From NCBI GenBank assembly GCA_002393095.1, contig DGII01000078.1, positions 1-18,392 on the forward strand: DNA of 18,392 bases, written 5' to 3'. The stretch is from Lachnospiraceae bacterium UBA3826 (GTDB lineage Bacteria > Bacillota > Clostridia > Lachnospirales > Lachnospiraceae). Below the pieces are notes generated by a model. It was not told where the DNA came from. It did no database searches and saw only the letters and a program-made list of their open reading frames with translations. Below, in pieces: positions 4,889-13,121 of this stretch. The first letter of the stretch is position 1. Each line of letters opens with the position of its first letter. The translations under genes were made by a program, and so were the position numbers.

Positions 4889-6496
4889 CTATCTCTTACC
4901 TGTCTCATATGTCGCCGGATCATTATCCATTATATCATGGTGCTTCTTCTTGATCTCATACATGATGGAGTCCCCGTCATTGATCAATTCATCGGCAGAC
5001 TTCGATCCGTCCGTGTAAGCCTTCCCTATGCTTATAGTCACATACGGTCCTCCCGGACGGCACAGATTACGCACTGCCTGCTCCAGCCTGTGATTCTTAA
5101 CATCTATCTCCGTACTGTTCACCGTTCCTTCCAGAAGAGCTGCATATTCATCTCCTCCCAGTCTTGCGGCAACAGCTTCCGGATATATCTCACGGATAAG
5201 ATCGGCTGTACGCTTAAGAATATCATCACCCCTTGCGTGTGAATATGTGTCGTTGATCCTCTTAAAATTATCCAGATCCATATACAGAAGAGTCATTGGT
5301 GAATTGATATTCTTCTCCAGATACCGGTAGAAGTATCTCCTGTTGTACAATCCCGTCAGAACATCCGTATTGGCAGCCGTTAGTATGGATTCCTCATACA
5401 TACGCTGATAGGTGACATCCTGCATCATACAGAAGTACCCCGATACATTGCCCATAAAGTCCGTAATTGCCTGCTCATAGATACAGAAGGACCAGTTCTT
5501 GTCCTCATTGGCATATATGAATTCCTGCCTGGAGGATCTCTTATCCTCTGATTCTGTCTGCTCACCCACAGGATTCAGGTTGGCTGATATCCAATCTCTG
5601 TAATCAAACTGCTCACTCTGATGGATACCGGTCAGCTCCTTAAGAGACGTATTCATGCGGACTGTCTTCCAATCCTTGGAGAGTACGACCATAGGGAAGG
5701 GAATATTCTCTATGAGCATAGACATCTCGATACCCATATTGTTAAGGCCGGTCACATCATGTCCTATTCCACAGGTACCAAGCACATTCCCCAGGCTGTC
5801 ATACAGCGGTGCCTTATAGGTCGTGAACTGCTTCATATCACCGCCTGTCTGTACCAGCTCTTCAAAGATTCCCTTTTTACCGGTGGATATGATCGCCTCT
5901 TCACTCCTCCGGCATGCAAAATCCGAGGATTCATATTCTTCTCTGGATATGTTCCATATCTCGGGATGCTCCTTATAGAGACAATCTCTGACATCCTTAT
6001 TCACTATCTTGCCGAACATTTCGTTAAGTACGACATGACGGCCCATCTCGTCCTTAACCCATACCATATCAGGCGAGCTGTCGATTATGGACTGCATCAG
6101 ATATTGATATAACCACGCTCTGTAGCGCGTTATCACACCCTCCACAATATGGGTGATTCCCTTATACAACACAAGCTTAGGCATATCAACGGACAGGATA
6201 TTGTCTATCCTTTTCTGTTCGTTCTCATCCAGATCCTTGCAGTTACCGATGTATAATGTGTTAAAACCTTCATAAGACGTGAACTCCGTCAGCAGAAAGG
6301 TATCATCGCTTATAAGCAGTCCCCGCGTTCCTTTCTCAAATTCCGGTCTGCCCTCATAGAGAACAAGGATATACTCATCCTTAACCGCGTCATTTTTCCC
6401 TTCATTCTCCCTGTTCTTGTCTTCAATGACAGCCTTAATAACTTCCCTGTGCTTTAGAATGCTGTCAACATATACATAAAGCCTGATACCGATCAT
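4889..6496 (-). CDS. PAS-PAS-GGDEF diguanylate cyclase
   Basis: A 535-residue protein with no clear membrane segments, expected to make cyclic di-GMP from two GTP. Order: an N-terminal region of unknown type (1-130), a PAS domain (about 133-250, SIIDSSPDMVWVKDEMG to GTCGIGHDVTG), a second PAS (about 258-365), then GGDEF (about 370-515) opening with TDVLTGLYNRRYF. Active-site features are present: MDLDNFKRIND (metal Asp and base-binding Asn), ARGDD, and signature GGDEY (447-451). GGDEY is an accepted variant of GGDEF. The feedback-inhibition RxxD is absent; PEAV occupies that position. The ribosome binding site before ATG 6496 is weak (GGGTATAGTATT), so the exact start is less certain. A GTGATAA/TTATCAC inverted repeat lies 64 bp upstream. 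Probably the first gene of a unit with the acyltransferase. Confidence 0.9.
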   Translation of the reverse strand: MIGIRLYVYVDSILKHREVIKAVIEDKNRENEGKNDAVKDEYILVLYEGRPEFEKGTRGLLISDDTFLLTEFTSYEGFNTLYIGNCKDLDENEQKRIDNILSVDMPKLVLYKGITHIVEGVITRYRAWLYQYLMQSIIDSSPDMVWVKDEMGRHVVLNEMFGKIVNKDVRDCLYKEHPEIWNISREEYESSDFACRRSEEAIISTGKKGIFEELVQTGGDMKQFTTYKAPLYDSLGNVLGTCGIGHDVTGLNNMGIEMSMLIENIPFPMVVLSKDWKTVRMNTSLKELTGIHQSEQFDYRDWISANLNPVGEQTESEDKRSSRQEFIYANEDKNWSFCIYEQAITDFMGNVSGYFCMMQDVTYQRMYEESILTAANTDVLTGLYNRRYFYRYLEKNINSPMTLLYMDLDNFKRINDTYSHARGDDILKRTADLIREIYPEAVAARLGGDEYAALLEGTVNSTEIDVKNHRLEQAVRNLCRPGGPYVTISIGKAYTDGSKSADELINDGDSIMYEIKKKHHDIMDNDPATYETGKR

Positions 6497-6559
6497 AATA
6501 CTATACCCAAAACCCTTAATTCCTTCTACAACCTGCTTAATTCCGAAAACGAAATCATA

Positions 6560-6579
6560 GTGATAATATATTTTATCAC
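6560..6579. promoter_or_regulatory. Operator-like inverted repeat upstream of GGDEF gene
   Basis: GTGATAA, TATATT, TTATCAC: perfect 7-bp arms with a 6-bp AT centre, between the lipoprotein stop and the diguanylate cyclase start. On the minus strand TTGATA lies just upstream, so the repeat would cover the promoter region. It could be a repressor site. No T-run follows, so a terminator is less likely. Confidence 0.35.
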
Positions 6580-6603
6580 AAATATCAATTTTATGGAATT
6601 ATA

Positions 6604-7341
6604 TCAAGGTATCCAGTTTCTTGTTATGTCAACCACTTTTCCTTTATCTACCCTTACGGTGGTTGATATATAGTCGAAAGAATCCGAAGCACCATCCAGC
6701 CCGTCCAGATAATCCTGTAATCCCTCGTATGTAGCCGTCACAGGCGATGCAACATCCTTATAGCTGTCGCTTATCGTCAGCTCCTCACTTATGGGAAGAG
6801 TACTTCTGCCAAGCTCGGTATATGTAGGATAGTTGTCCATAGACCTTGCCTTGTAAGTGCCTCCTCCCGCAGATGTAAGCTCGGCTCCACCCTGCTCAAA
6901 TCCGCCATTGACTATCAGATCCCCATTCACATCCTGTATGGATTCCACCACTATCTCACTGCCGCCTATCTTAAGAGTATCTCCTATCTGCATAAGCCCG
7001 ATCTCCACAGCATCGAACAGCTCCTCCGTATATGCCGTGAAAGTAAGAGTTCCTGCCTCCGTATTAAAATCCTTCACATTAAAGAGGGCATTGACCGTAC
7101 AATCGGGAACCGATACGGTATCATATTCCATTCCAAGCGGCTCTATATATGAGCTGTGCAGATCCTCCTCCGGTACATTCTGTTCCTGCGAATTCTCCTT
7201 CTCTTCGGCTTTACCGAGTATCTTCATGGCTCCGTCGATTTCTTCATCCTGAGCACTTTCCGAGAAGCATGCCGTAAGAGTAAGGCTTGCCAAAAGCGCT
7301 GTCACTGCTGTCTTAAGTATTCCAATATTTCTCTTCTTCAT
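6604..7341 (-). CDS. Secreted lipoprotein of unknown function
   Basis: A 245-residue predicted lipoprotein. The N terminus MKKRNIGILK is followed by a hydrophobic stretch and the lipobox LTAC, with the lipidated cysteine at 25. Next comes an acidic, low-complexity linker (about 27-62) and then a mostly beta-strand-like C-terminal part containing GDTLKIGGSEIVVESIQDVNGDLIVNGGFEQ-type repeats of short strands. It resembles DUF4330-like or SH3-like small beta folds only loosely, and I do not recognise a family. Expected location: outer face of the cytoplasmic membrane. The start has a modest GGGAA site. A promoter with a perfect TTGACA lies upstream. Confidence 0.78.
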   Translation of the reverse strand: MKKRNIGILKTAVTALLASLTLTACFSESAQDEEIDGAMKILGKAEEKENSQEQNVPEEDLHSSYIEPLGMEYDTVSVPDCTVNALFNVKDFNTEAGTLTFTAYTEELFDAVEIGLMQIGDTLKIGGSEIVVESIQDVNGDLIVNGGFEQGGAELTSAGGGTYKARSMDNYPTYTELGRSTLPISEELTISDSYKDVASPVTATYEGLQDYLDGLDGASDSFDYISTTVRVDKGKVVDITRNWIP

Positions 7342-7373
7342 GATGTGTATTCCCGTAGACCTTTCTGTGTCTT

Positions 7374-7402
7374 ATATTGCTGACAGAACTATCATATGTC
7401 AA
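7374..7402 (-). promoter_or_regulatory. Possible promoter of the lipoprotein gene
   Basis: On the minus strand, a perfect TTGACA at 7402-7397 is followed after 17 bp by CAATAT (7379-7374), a poor -10. A better TATAAG lies three bases further, at a 20-bp spacing. The -35 is strong; the -10 choice is unsure. Confidence 0.4.
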
Positions 7403-7455
7403 ATTCATCTTAATCGCAAGTAAGAGGGTTATGTATAAAAAAATTTTCTTAATCA

Positions 7456-7484
7456 TTGATTATTGTTTTTTCAATGAATATACT
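7456..7484 (+). promoter_or_regulatory. Promoter of aldo/keto reductase operon
   Basis: TTGATT at 7456-7461, a 17-bp spacer and TATACT at 7479-7484. Transcription would start near 7491, leaving a leader of about 35 nt. It is divergent from the lipoprotein promoter about 50 bp away. Confidence 0.6.
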
Positions 7485-7525
7485 TAAGATATAGGATTAT
7501 AATGCAAGATTAAGTGAGGTATGGT

Positions 7526-8542
7526 ATGCGACTTGGTAAAACAGGGATAACTACGATTCAGAATGCATTCGGTGCGCTTCCGATCCAAAGGGTAAGCGAT
7601 GATGAGGCAGTTAATATACTGCGCAGGGCTTATGACGGTGGTATGACTTATTATGATACCGCAAGATATTACAGTGACAGTGAGCATAAGCTGGGGCTTG
7701 CCTTTAAGGGTATGAGAGATAAGCTTTTTATCGCCACCAAGACAGGTTCAGTGACGGCAGAAGGCTTTTGGAAGGATCTTGAGACTTCTCTTAAGGAGCT
7801 GCAGACGGATTATATAGATGTATATCAGTTCCACAATCCCGCTTTCTGTCCCAGACCCGGTGATGAAAGCGGTATATATGATGCCATGCTTAAGGCTAGG
7901 GAGCAGGGTAAGGTACGTCATATCGGTATCACCAATCACAGGCTGGCCATAGCCAGGGAAGCAATAGAAAGCGGACTCTATGAGACACTTCAGTTCCCCT
8001 TCTCCTATCTGGCAGGTCCCAAGGATATAGAGCTTGTGAATATGTGTAAGGAAGCTGACATGGGCTTTATAGCCATGAAAGCACTCTCCGGTGGTCTGAT
8101 AACGAATTCGAAGGCTGCGTATGCCTATATAGCACAATATGACAATGTGCTTCCCATATGGGGCATCCAGAGAGTATCAGAGCTTGATGAATGGCTGTCA
8201 TACATAGATAATCCGCCGGCAATGACAGATGATGTCAAGGCAGTAATAGATGCTGATGTATCGGAGCTTTCCGGTGAATTCTGCCGCGGCTGCGGATACT
8301 GTATGCCCTGTCCCGTAGGAATAGAGATCAATACCTGTGCGAGAATGTCCCTGATGCTTCGTCGTGCACCATCCTCCGCATGGCTTAACGAGACTTGGCA
8401 GAATAATATGGCACAGATTGAGAACTGCCTGCACTGCAACAGTTGTAAGAGCAAGTGCCCCTACGGATTGGACACCCCTTCACTTTTACAGAAGAATCTT
8501 AAAGATTACAAGAGAGTGCTTGCAGGGGAAGTGCAGGTATAG
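7526..8542 (+). CDS. Aldo/keto reductase with C-terminal 4Fe-4S domain
   Basis: A 338-residue oxidoreductase. The N-terminal aldo/keto reductase barrel keeps the catalytic tetrad: Asp44 and Tyr49 (YYDTARYY), Lys72 (ATKTG) and His103 (YQFHNP). The C terminus carries two cysteine clusters typical of ferredoxin-linked members of this family: CRGCGYCMPCP and CLHCNSCKSKCP, enough for two [4Fe-4S] clusters. It probably reduces or oxidises a small carbonyl or alcohol using NAD(P)H or ferredoxin; the substrate is not visible. The start is placed at ATG 7526 (MRLGKTG) because GAGGT sits five bases upstream. A GTG at 7514 would place that site inside the gene. First gene of a probable four-gene plus-strand group. 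Confidence 0.9.
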   Translation: MRLGKTGITTIQNAFGALPIQRVSDDEAVNILRRAYDGGMTYYDTARYYSDSEHKLGLAFKGMRDKLFIATKTGSVTAEGFWKDLETSLKELQTDYIDVYQFHNPAFCPRPGDESGIYDAMLKAREQGKVRHIGITNHRLAIAREAIESGLYETLQFPFSYLAGPKDIELVNMCKEADMGFIAMKALSGGLITNSKAAYAYIAQYDNVLPIWGIQRVSELDEWLSYIDNPPAMTDDVKAVIDADVSELSGEFCRGCGYCMPCPVGIEINTCARMSLMLRRAPSSAWLNETWQNNMAQIENCLHCNSCKSKCPYGLDTPSLLQKNLKDYKRVLAGEVQV

Positions 8543-8565
8543 GGTATAATAGAGGTATCAAATCC

Positions 8566-8925
8566 ATGAAAAAACGCATTCTTGAATACAGACAGAGAAT
8601 AGATTATTATCTGTCGGGACAGAGAGAAGTCGGTGACTGGAATAAGCTGCTTGAAGAGCATCTTATCCAGATCGGATTCTTCCAGCATGAGAGACTTATC
8701 CATCTGTTGGTGACACTTACTTTCGCATTGCTTACCATCGGGTCGGTATTCGTTATTATAATGACCTGTTACTATCCGTTAGCGTTACTTACGCTGTTAC
8801 TGATGGTACTGCTCATACCTTACATTGCACATTATTATCTGCTTGAAAATGAGACGCAGAAGATGTATAAGCAATATGATGAGATATTAAAGAGGATAGA
8901 AGAAAAGGAGAGAGAAAATGGCTAA
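8566..8925 (+). CDS. Small two-helix membrane protein
   Basis: A 119-residue protein with an amphipathic, charged N-terminal part (1-43), two adjacent hydrophobic segments (about 44-66 and 70-90) joined by a tight CYYP turn, and a charged C-terminal coiled-coil-like helix (ENETQKMYKQYDEILKRIEE). No family recognised. AGAGGT lies about nine bases before the ATG. A TATAAT (8547-8552) stands just before, but its best -35 (TTGCAG) is 19 bp away, so an internal promoter is doubtful. It overlaps the DJ-1 gene by 8 bp (ATGGCTAA), which argues for coupled translation. Confidence 0.75.
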   Translation: MKKRILEYRQRIDYYLSGQREVGDWNKLLEEHLIQIGFFQHERLIHLLVTLTFALLTIGSVFVIIMTCYYPLALLTLLLMVLLIPYIAHYYLLENETQKMYKQYDEILKRIEEKERENG

Positions 8926-9472
8926 GGTATTGATTTTTTTCGCTGAAGGATTTGAAGAGATCGAAGGATTGACTGTTGTAGACCTCTTAAGACGGGCAGG
9001 TATAGATATAACGACAGTATCCATCACGGATAAGAATGAGGTAACAGGCTCTCATAATATATCGGTTAAGACTGATGCAGTTATAGCTGATGTAAGCTTC
9101 GCCGGAAGTGATATGATCGTTCTTCCGGGAGGAATGCCCGGAACCCGCAATCTAGAGGCATGTGATAAGCTTATGGAGCAGGTAGATGAATATATAGCAG
9201 GAGGCAAGAGAGTGTCTGCCATATGTGCGGCTCCTACGATCTTAGGACACAGAGGACATCTCTCCGGCAGGAAAGCATGCTGCTATCCCGGTCTTGAGGG
9301 AGAGCTTAAGGGTGCAGATACCTCAACCGATCCCGTATCCGTTGCAGGTAACATCATCACAAGCCGCGGACTTGGAACAGCTATTCCTTTTGCACTGGCT
9401 ATCATAGAGGCATTAAGCGATAAAGCGACTGCGGATAAGATTGCAACATCCGTTGTATATAAGGAGGCATAA
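8918..9472 (+). CDS. DJ-1/PfpI family protein
   Basis: A 184-residue cytoplasmic protein of the DJ-1/YajL branch of the DJ-1/PfpI superfamily. The key residues are present: Glu16 in GFEEIEG and the reactive Cys103 in AICAAPTIL, the nucleophile elbow. LPGGMPGTRNLE (69-80) and SRGLGTAIPFAL (149-160) are also typical. Length is close to DJ-1 (189) and YajL (196). Family members are linked to protection from reactive carbonyls and oxidative stress, though the exact activity is disputed. Ribosome binding site AAGGAGAG is close upstream. It overlaps the previous gene and lies one base before the next, so it is firmly within an operon. Confidence 0.92.
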   Translation: MAKVLIFFAEGFEEIEGLTVVDLLRRAGIDITTVSITDKNEVTGSHNISVKTDAVIADVSFAGSDMIVLPGGMPGTRNLEACDKLMEQVDEYIAGGKRVSAICAAPTILGHRGHLSGRKACCYPGLEGELKGADTSTDPVSVAGNIITSRGLGTAIPFALAIIEALSDKATADKIATSVVYKEA

Positions 9473-9473
9473 A

Positions 9474-10187
9474 GTGGCAACTGATTTTGAATTTAAGGCC
9501 AATGAAGGCAAAAATGTTGATATTGAGGTAAACGGCGTTACATATATGCGTCACGCTATCAAGACCCACTTTGTGAAGCAGGGCGAAAGCTACATAGATG
9601 TATTCAGGCAATATGTATCACCTCTGTACGAAGAGGGTGACATAGTATCATCAAGTGAGAAGATAATAGCCCTGTGTCAGAACAGGATAGTGAAGAGAGA
9701 AGAGCTTCCTATCGGCTTCTGGGCTAACTTCTTAAGCAAATTCGCCGGCAAGACAACAGCCGGAATAGGTGTGGGCGAGCCCATCAAGATGCAGTATGCC
9801 ATATCCAAGTGCGGACTTCCCAAGGTAATATGGGCAGCCTTCGCAGGCGGAGTATGCAAGATATTCGGTAAAAGAGGAGTCTTCTATGAGATTGTCGGTC
9901 AGGACGTATCGGGTCTTGACGGCTTCTATGATCATGTATGGGATGAATACAGGGATATAGGTATAGAGAATCCTGCCAATCCTACAGGAGTGTGCAACGA
10001 GATACACGATAAGCTCGGTATGAGTATGATGATAGTGGATGCCAATGACTTAGGACAGGAAGTCCTCGGATGGTCTGATGATATCAAACTGACACCCGAG
10101 GAGCTTCATGGTCTTATAAGAGATAATCCCTGCGGTCAGGGCCGCGAGACCACTCCGATAGTCCTGATCAGGAAAAAGCAGAACTGA
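9474..10187 (+). CDS. CofE-like (F420 gamma-glutamyl ligase family) protein
   Basis: A 237-residue protein related to the coenzyme F420-0:gamma-glutamyl ligase fold. GDIVSSSEKIIALCQNRIV matches the family's DVLVVASKIVSKAEGRVV block, and GRETTPIVLIRK closes the domain. CofE adds glutamates to F420, but that cofactor is not expected in Lachnospiraceae-like bacteria and no other F420 gene is near. The Firmicutes versions probably act as another amino-acid ligase or have lost the activity. The start is GTG 9474, with AAGGAGG (9461-9467) six bases upstream. The longer in-frame ATG 9441 lies within the DJ-1 gene and is rejected. One base separates it from the DJ-1 stop. Its TGA abuts the aquaporin stop. 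Confidence 0.72.
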   Translation: MATDFEFKANEGKNVDIEVNGVTYMRHAIKTHFVKQGESYIDVFRQYVSPLYEEGDIVSSSEKIIALCQNRIVKREELPIGFWANFLSKFAGKTTAGIGVGEPIKMQYAISKCGLPKVIWAAFAGGVCKIFGKRGVFYEIVGQDVSGLDGFYDHVWDEYRDIGIENPANPTGVCNEIHDKLGMSMMIVDANDLGQEVLGWSDDIKLTPEELHGLIRDNPCGQGRETTPIVLIRKKQN

Positions 10188-10874
10188 TCAGTCTTCAATT
10201 GCTTTGTAAGTATATGCTGCAAGTGAAGCACCTATGATCGGTCCTACTATGAATACCCAAAGGGCTGCGATCGGAACAGAATTACCTTTAACTGCTGCGA
10301 ATACGGCAGGGGCAATACTTCTTGCAGGATTAACTGATGTTCCCGTAAGGCCTATACCGAGTATATGTACAAAGGTAAGTGTAAGACCGATCACAAGACC
10401 TCCGAAAGAGCCGTGTCCGGCTTTCTTGGATGTAACACCAAGTATCGTGAGCACGAATATGAAGGTAAGCACGATCTCTACTATAAGTCCCGCGATAGCT
10501 GAACCGCCTACGCCTGCCAGTCCGTTAGCACCGTAGCCGCCTGTCATATCGGTCACTCCACCGAGTCCGAATATGGCTGCAAGGATCGCACTTCCTACGA
10601 AAGCACCGATTATCTGGGCTATTATATATCCGCAGATATCCTTTTTCTCCATACCGCCGGATATGAACACTGCAAGAGTTACGGCAGGATTGACATGACA
10701 TCCGCTGATATTGCCGATGCAATATGCTTCTGCCACAATAGACAATCCGAATGCGAGAGCCGTAAGCAGATATCCTGAACCGGATGCCGCATCACAACCT
10801 ACGAGCATGGCTGTTCCACAACCCATAAGTACGAGTACCGCTGTTCCTATACATTCCGCAATATACTTTTTCAT
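10188..10874 (-). CDS. aqpZ: Aquaporin Z-type water channel
   Basis: A 228-residue six-helix channel of the MIP family. Both signature half-helices are intact: HVNPAVT (60-66) and SVNPARS (180-186). The selectivity-filter residues match water-specific AqpZ: Phe42, His170, Thr179 and Arg185, whereas glycerol facilitators have smaller or different side chains there. It should pass water across the cytoplasmic membrane during osmotic change. AAGGGAG sits before the ATG. An extended -10 promoter lies about 40 bp upstream, so it is probably transcribed by itself. Its stop abuts that of the convergent CofE-like gene, sharing the palindrome TGATCA. Confidence 0.93.
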   Translation of the reverse strand: MKKYIAECIGTAVLVLMGCGTAMLVGCDAASGSGYLLTALAFGLSIVAEAYCIGNISGCHVNPAVTLAVFISGGMEKKDICGYIIAQIIGAFVGSAILAAIFGLGGVTDMTGGYGANGLAGVGGSAIAGLIVEIVLTFIFVLTILGVTSKKAGHGSFGGLVIGLTLTFVHILGIGLTGTSVNPARSIAPAVFAAVKGNSVPIAALWVFIVGPIIGASLAAYTYKAIED

Positions 10875-10914
10875 TGATGATCTCCCTTCTGTATAAAAAG
10901 TGTCCGACTAATAT

Positions 10915-10923
10915 ATTATAACA
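10915..10923 (-). promoter_or_regulatory. Extended -10 promoter of aquaporin gene
   Basis: On the minus strand, TGTTATAAT combines a consensus TATAAT (10920-10915) with the TGn extension. The -35 region (around 10937-10943) is poor, as is common for extended -10 promoters. Confidence 0.5.
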
Positions 10924-10947
10924 CAGTTTTCACTCTTATCCGATTTT

Positions 10948-11451
10948 TCAGTAACTGCTTATCTTATCTTCGGAATCATCCTTATTGTTCTCGATATTCT
11001 TAATGGTCACATAATAGCTGACGCTGTCATTAACATTAACCTGTACTCTGTCTCCGACCTTGTGCTTCATAAGGGCCTTACCGAGGGGTGATTCTATCGT
11101 GATCAGATTATTCAGCGAGTCGCTTCGGATAGAAGTGACGATCTTGTATGTCTCTTCCGTCCCATCATCTTCGAACAGGACTGTAACGAGATTATTCATT
11201 CCCACCTCATCATCAGCACTGTCATCCTCTATGACTTCGGCTGTACGCACCATTCTCTCAAGATACCTTATCCGGCTCTCATTCTTATTCTTAGCACGCT
11301 TGGCAGCATGATACTCGAAGTTCTCACTTAAGTCTCCATGAGCTCTGGTTTCCTTGACTTCCTCCAGTAACTCATGTCTTAGAGTAAGCTTACGATACTC
11401 GATCTCATCCTCCATCTTTTTTATATCCGATTTAGTCAGTCTGTCGTACAT
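10948..11451 (-). CDS. GreA/GreB family transcription elongation factor
   Basis: A 167-residue protein with the two-domain plan of Gre factors, which enter the RNA polymerase secondary channel and stimulate cleavage of backtracked RNA. The N-terminal coiled coil (about 1-75) keeps RAHGDLSENFEYHAAK, in which the Asp and Glu at the tip bind the catalytic metal. The C-terminal FKBP-like domain has SPLGKALMKHKVGDRVQV. It is slightly longer than GreA and has a divergent N terminus, so it may be a paralogue; I leave the symbol blank. AGAGGTAG lies about eight bases upstream. A weak promoter-like pair (CTGACA, 16 bp, GACAAT) stands in the 107-bp gap after the MBOAT gene, so it may be partly independent of that operon. 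Confidence 0.85.
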   Translation of the reverse strand: MYDRLTKSDIKKMEDEIEYRKLTLRHELLEEVKETRAHGDLSENFEYHAAKRAKNKNESRIRYLERMVRTAEVIEDDSADDEVGMNNLVTVLFEDDGTEETYKIVTSIRSDSLNNLITIESPLGKALMKHKVGDRVQVNVNDSVSYYVTIKNIENNKDDSEDKISSY

Positions 11452-11558
11452 TTCATTCTACCTCTGTATTGTCCAATTCCTAACATGAATGTCAGTGAAG
11501 CATACAAGCGGGTCTTCGTAGCATCGTGTTACGGGATCGACCTGTCGTGTTATAGGCT

Positions 11559-13097
11559 CTAAAAGTTAAAGTATAGGAAGGTCGATACGCCTGAGAAGGA
11601 TAGGACCGCCCATATAAGCAGCAGTGCGGAAAGCACTGCCTTGCCCACTGTAGGTCTGAATCTTTCCTCATGGAGATTCTTACAGCATAAGCATATCACA
11701 AATGACAGAATAAGGTACATTATCATATACCACTGATAATATGTGGTGGCAAGTGTCCCGACAGGACCAAGCATGGCAAGTATCATATTCACTTCCTTCA
11801 TGATAAAGAGAAGGAATATATCACTGCTTATGTGCATATCGGAAAAGCTGAGTATCTTACCCCACACGGAGAGCCCCTCCGATACATTCGGCGCATAGAA
11901 CATGATCCATAGCATATTCACTATGAAGAAGGTTACAAGCCATGCGATCACCTTCGGCACCTTATCCCATATCTTCCTGCACATTCTGTTAAGCACCTGC
12001 AATACACCGTGCAATACGCCCCATAATATGAAGGTCCAGTTGGCTCCGTGCCAGATACCGCTTACAAGGAATACGATCATTATATTGACATAGGTTCGTA
12101 CCTTACCTTTACGATTACCTCCAAGGGGTATATATATATAGTTAGTTAAGAATCTTGTAAGCGTCATATGCCAACGCTTCCAGAAGTCATTAATGGAGAC
12201 TGCCTTGTACGGAGAATTGAAGTTGACAGGCAGATCAAGTGAGAATAGCTTCGCTATACCTATCGCCATGTCACAATACCCGCTGAAATCAAAGTATAAC
12301 TGGAAGGTATAGAAAAGCGAGGCAAGAAGCATATCCACACTGCTTCTGGATGCCGTATCTATCCATGCCCATGTCACTACCTGACCGAACTTATCGGCAA
12401 TGATAACCTTCTTGAACATTCCCATGGCAAGTACATAGAGTCCCTCCGCTACTCTGTCAGCGGATATCCTCCATCTGCTGCTGTCCCTGTACTGCGGTAT
12501 GAGCTCGCTGTGAAGTACTATGGGACCGGCTACAAGCTGAGGGAAAAAGGATACGAACGCCGCATATTCCGTGAAGGTATAGTCTGCTGTCTCTCCTCTG
12601 TAGGTATCCACAAGATAAGATATCTGCTGGAAGGTGAAGAAGCTTATTCCAAGAGGCAGAACTATATGCCTCAGATTAAAGTCTGCCTTGAATAAAGCAT
12701 TCATATTCTCTATGAAGAAATCATAGTACTTAAAGTAGAATATAACGCCTATATCAACTATGATCCCTGCTGCCAGTATGAGCCTCTGCAGCATATCACT
12801 GCCATTCTCCTCCGCTCCATCGGCTCCATCTGTCATTTTCCCTGACCTGATCCTTCCGTTCATTATAAGGGCTATGAACCAGTTGATAAGGATGCTTCCC
12901 GCAAGTAAGGTAAGATAGTACACATTGTCATACGCATAGAACACAAAGGATGCCACTATAAGAACCCACAGCGCCGCCTTGCGCCATACATGTGCCTTCT
13001 CCTGTGATGCCTTATTACCTGCTGCGTGTGCACCGTAGTAGCATAAGAGCACTATCGGAAGGAAATATATCAAAAAATAGTATGAATTAAAAAGCAT
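11559..13097 (-). CDS. MBOAT family O-acyltransferase (AlgI/PatA-like)
   Basis: A 512-residue polytopic membrane protein of the MBOAT family. Members such as AlgI, PatA and DltB pass acyl groups, usually acetyl or alanyl, across the membrane onto surface or secreted polymers. Family features: LPLGISFFTFQQISYLVD (147-164), FDFSGYCDMAIG (269-280), FNSPYKAVSINDFWKRWHMTLT (293-314) with His310, and the catalytic His350 in VSGIWHGANW. Many helices and the usual size, about 460-520, support a full-length gene. It lies 24 bp after the SGNH-type gene, its likely partner. The polymer cannot be told from the sequence. Confidence 0.93.
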   Translation of the reverse strand: MLFNSYYFLIYFLPIVLLCYYGAHAAGNKASQEKAHVWRKAALWVLIVASFVFYAYDNVYYLTLLAGSILINWFIALIMNGRIRSGKMTDGADGAEENGSDMLQRLILAAGIIVDIGVIFYFKYYDFFIENMNALFKADFNLRHIVLPLGISFFTFQQISYLVDTYRGETADYTFTEYAAFVSFFPQLVAGPIVLHSELIPQYRDSSRWRISADRVAEGLYVLAMGMFKKVIIADKFGQVVTWAWIDTASRSSVDMLLASLFYTFQLYFDFSGYCDMAIGIAKLFSLDLPVNFNSPYKAVSINDFWKRWHMTLTRFLTNYIYIPLGGNRKGKVRTYVNIMIVFLVSGIWHGANWTFILWGVLHGVLQVLNRMCRKIWDKVPKVIAWLVTFFIVNMLWIMFYAPNVSEGLSVWGKILSFSDMHISSDIFLLFIMKEVNMILAMLGPVGTLATTYYQWYMIMYLILSFVICLCCKNLHEERFRPTVGKAVLSALLLIWAVLSFSGVSTFLYFNF

Positions 13098-13121
13098 ATT
13101 AACCCTTCATTCTAATCTCTG

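Noticed and set aside
5621..6112. 163-codon plus-strand open frame
   Set aside because: Antisense to the PAS region of the diguanylate cyclase; no ribosome binding site or domain.
8547..8552. Internal promoter (TATAAT) before the two-helix membrane protein
   Set aside because: The best -35 is a weak TTGCAG at a 19-bp spacing, and the gene spacing suits readthrough from the reductase gene.
9441..9473. Longer start for the CofE-like protein
   Set aside because: It would lie within the DJ-1 gene; AAGGAGG at 9461-9467 is placed for the GTG at 9474.
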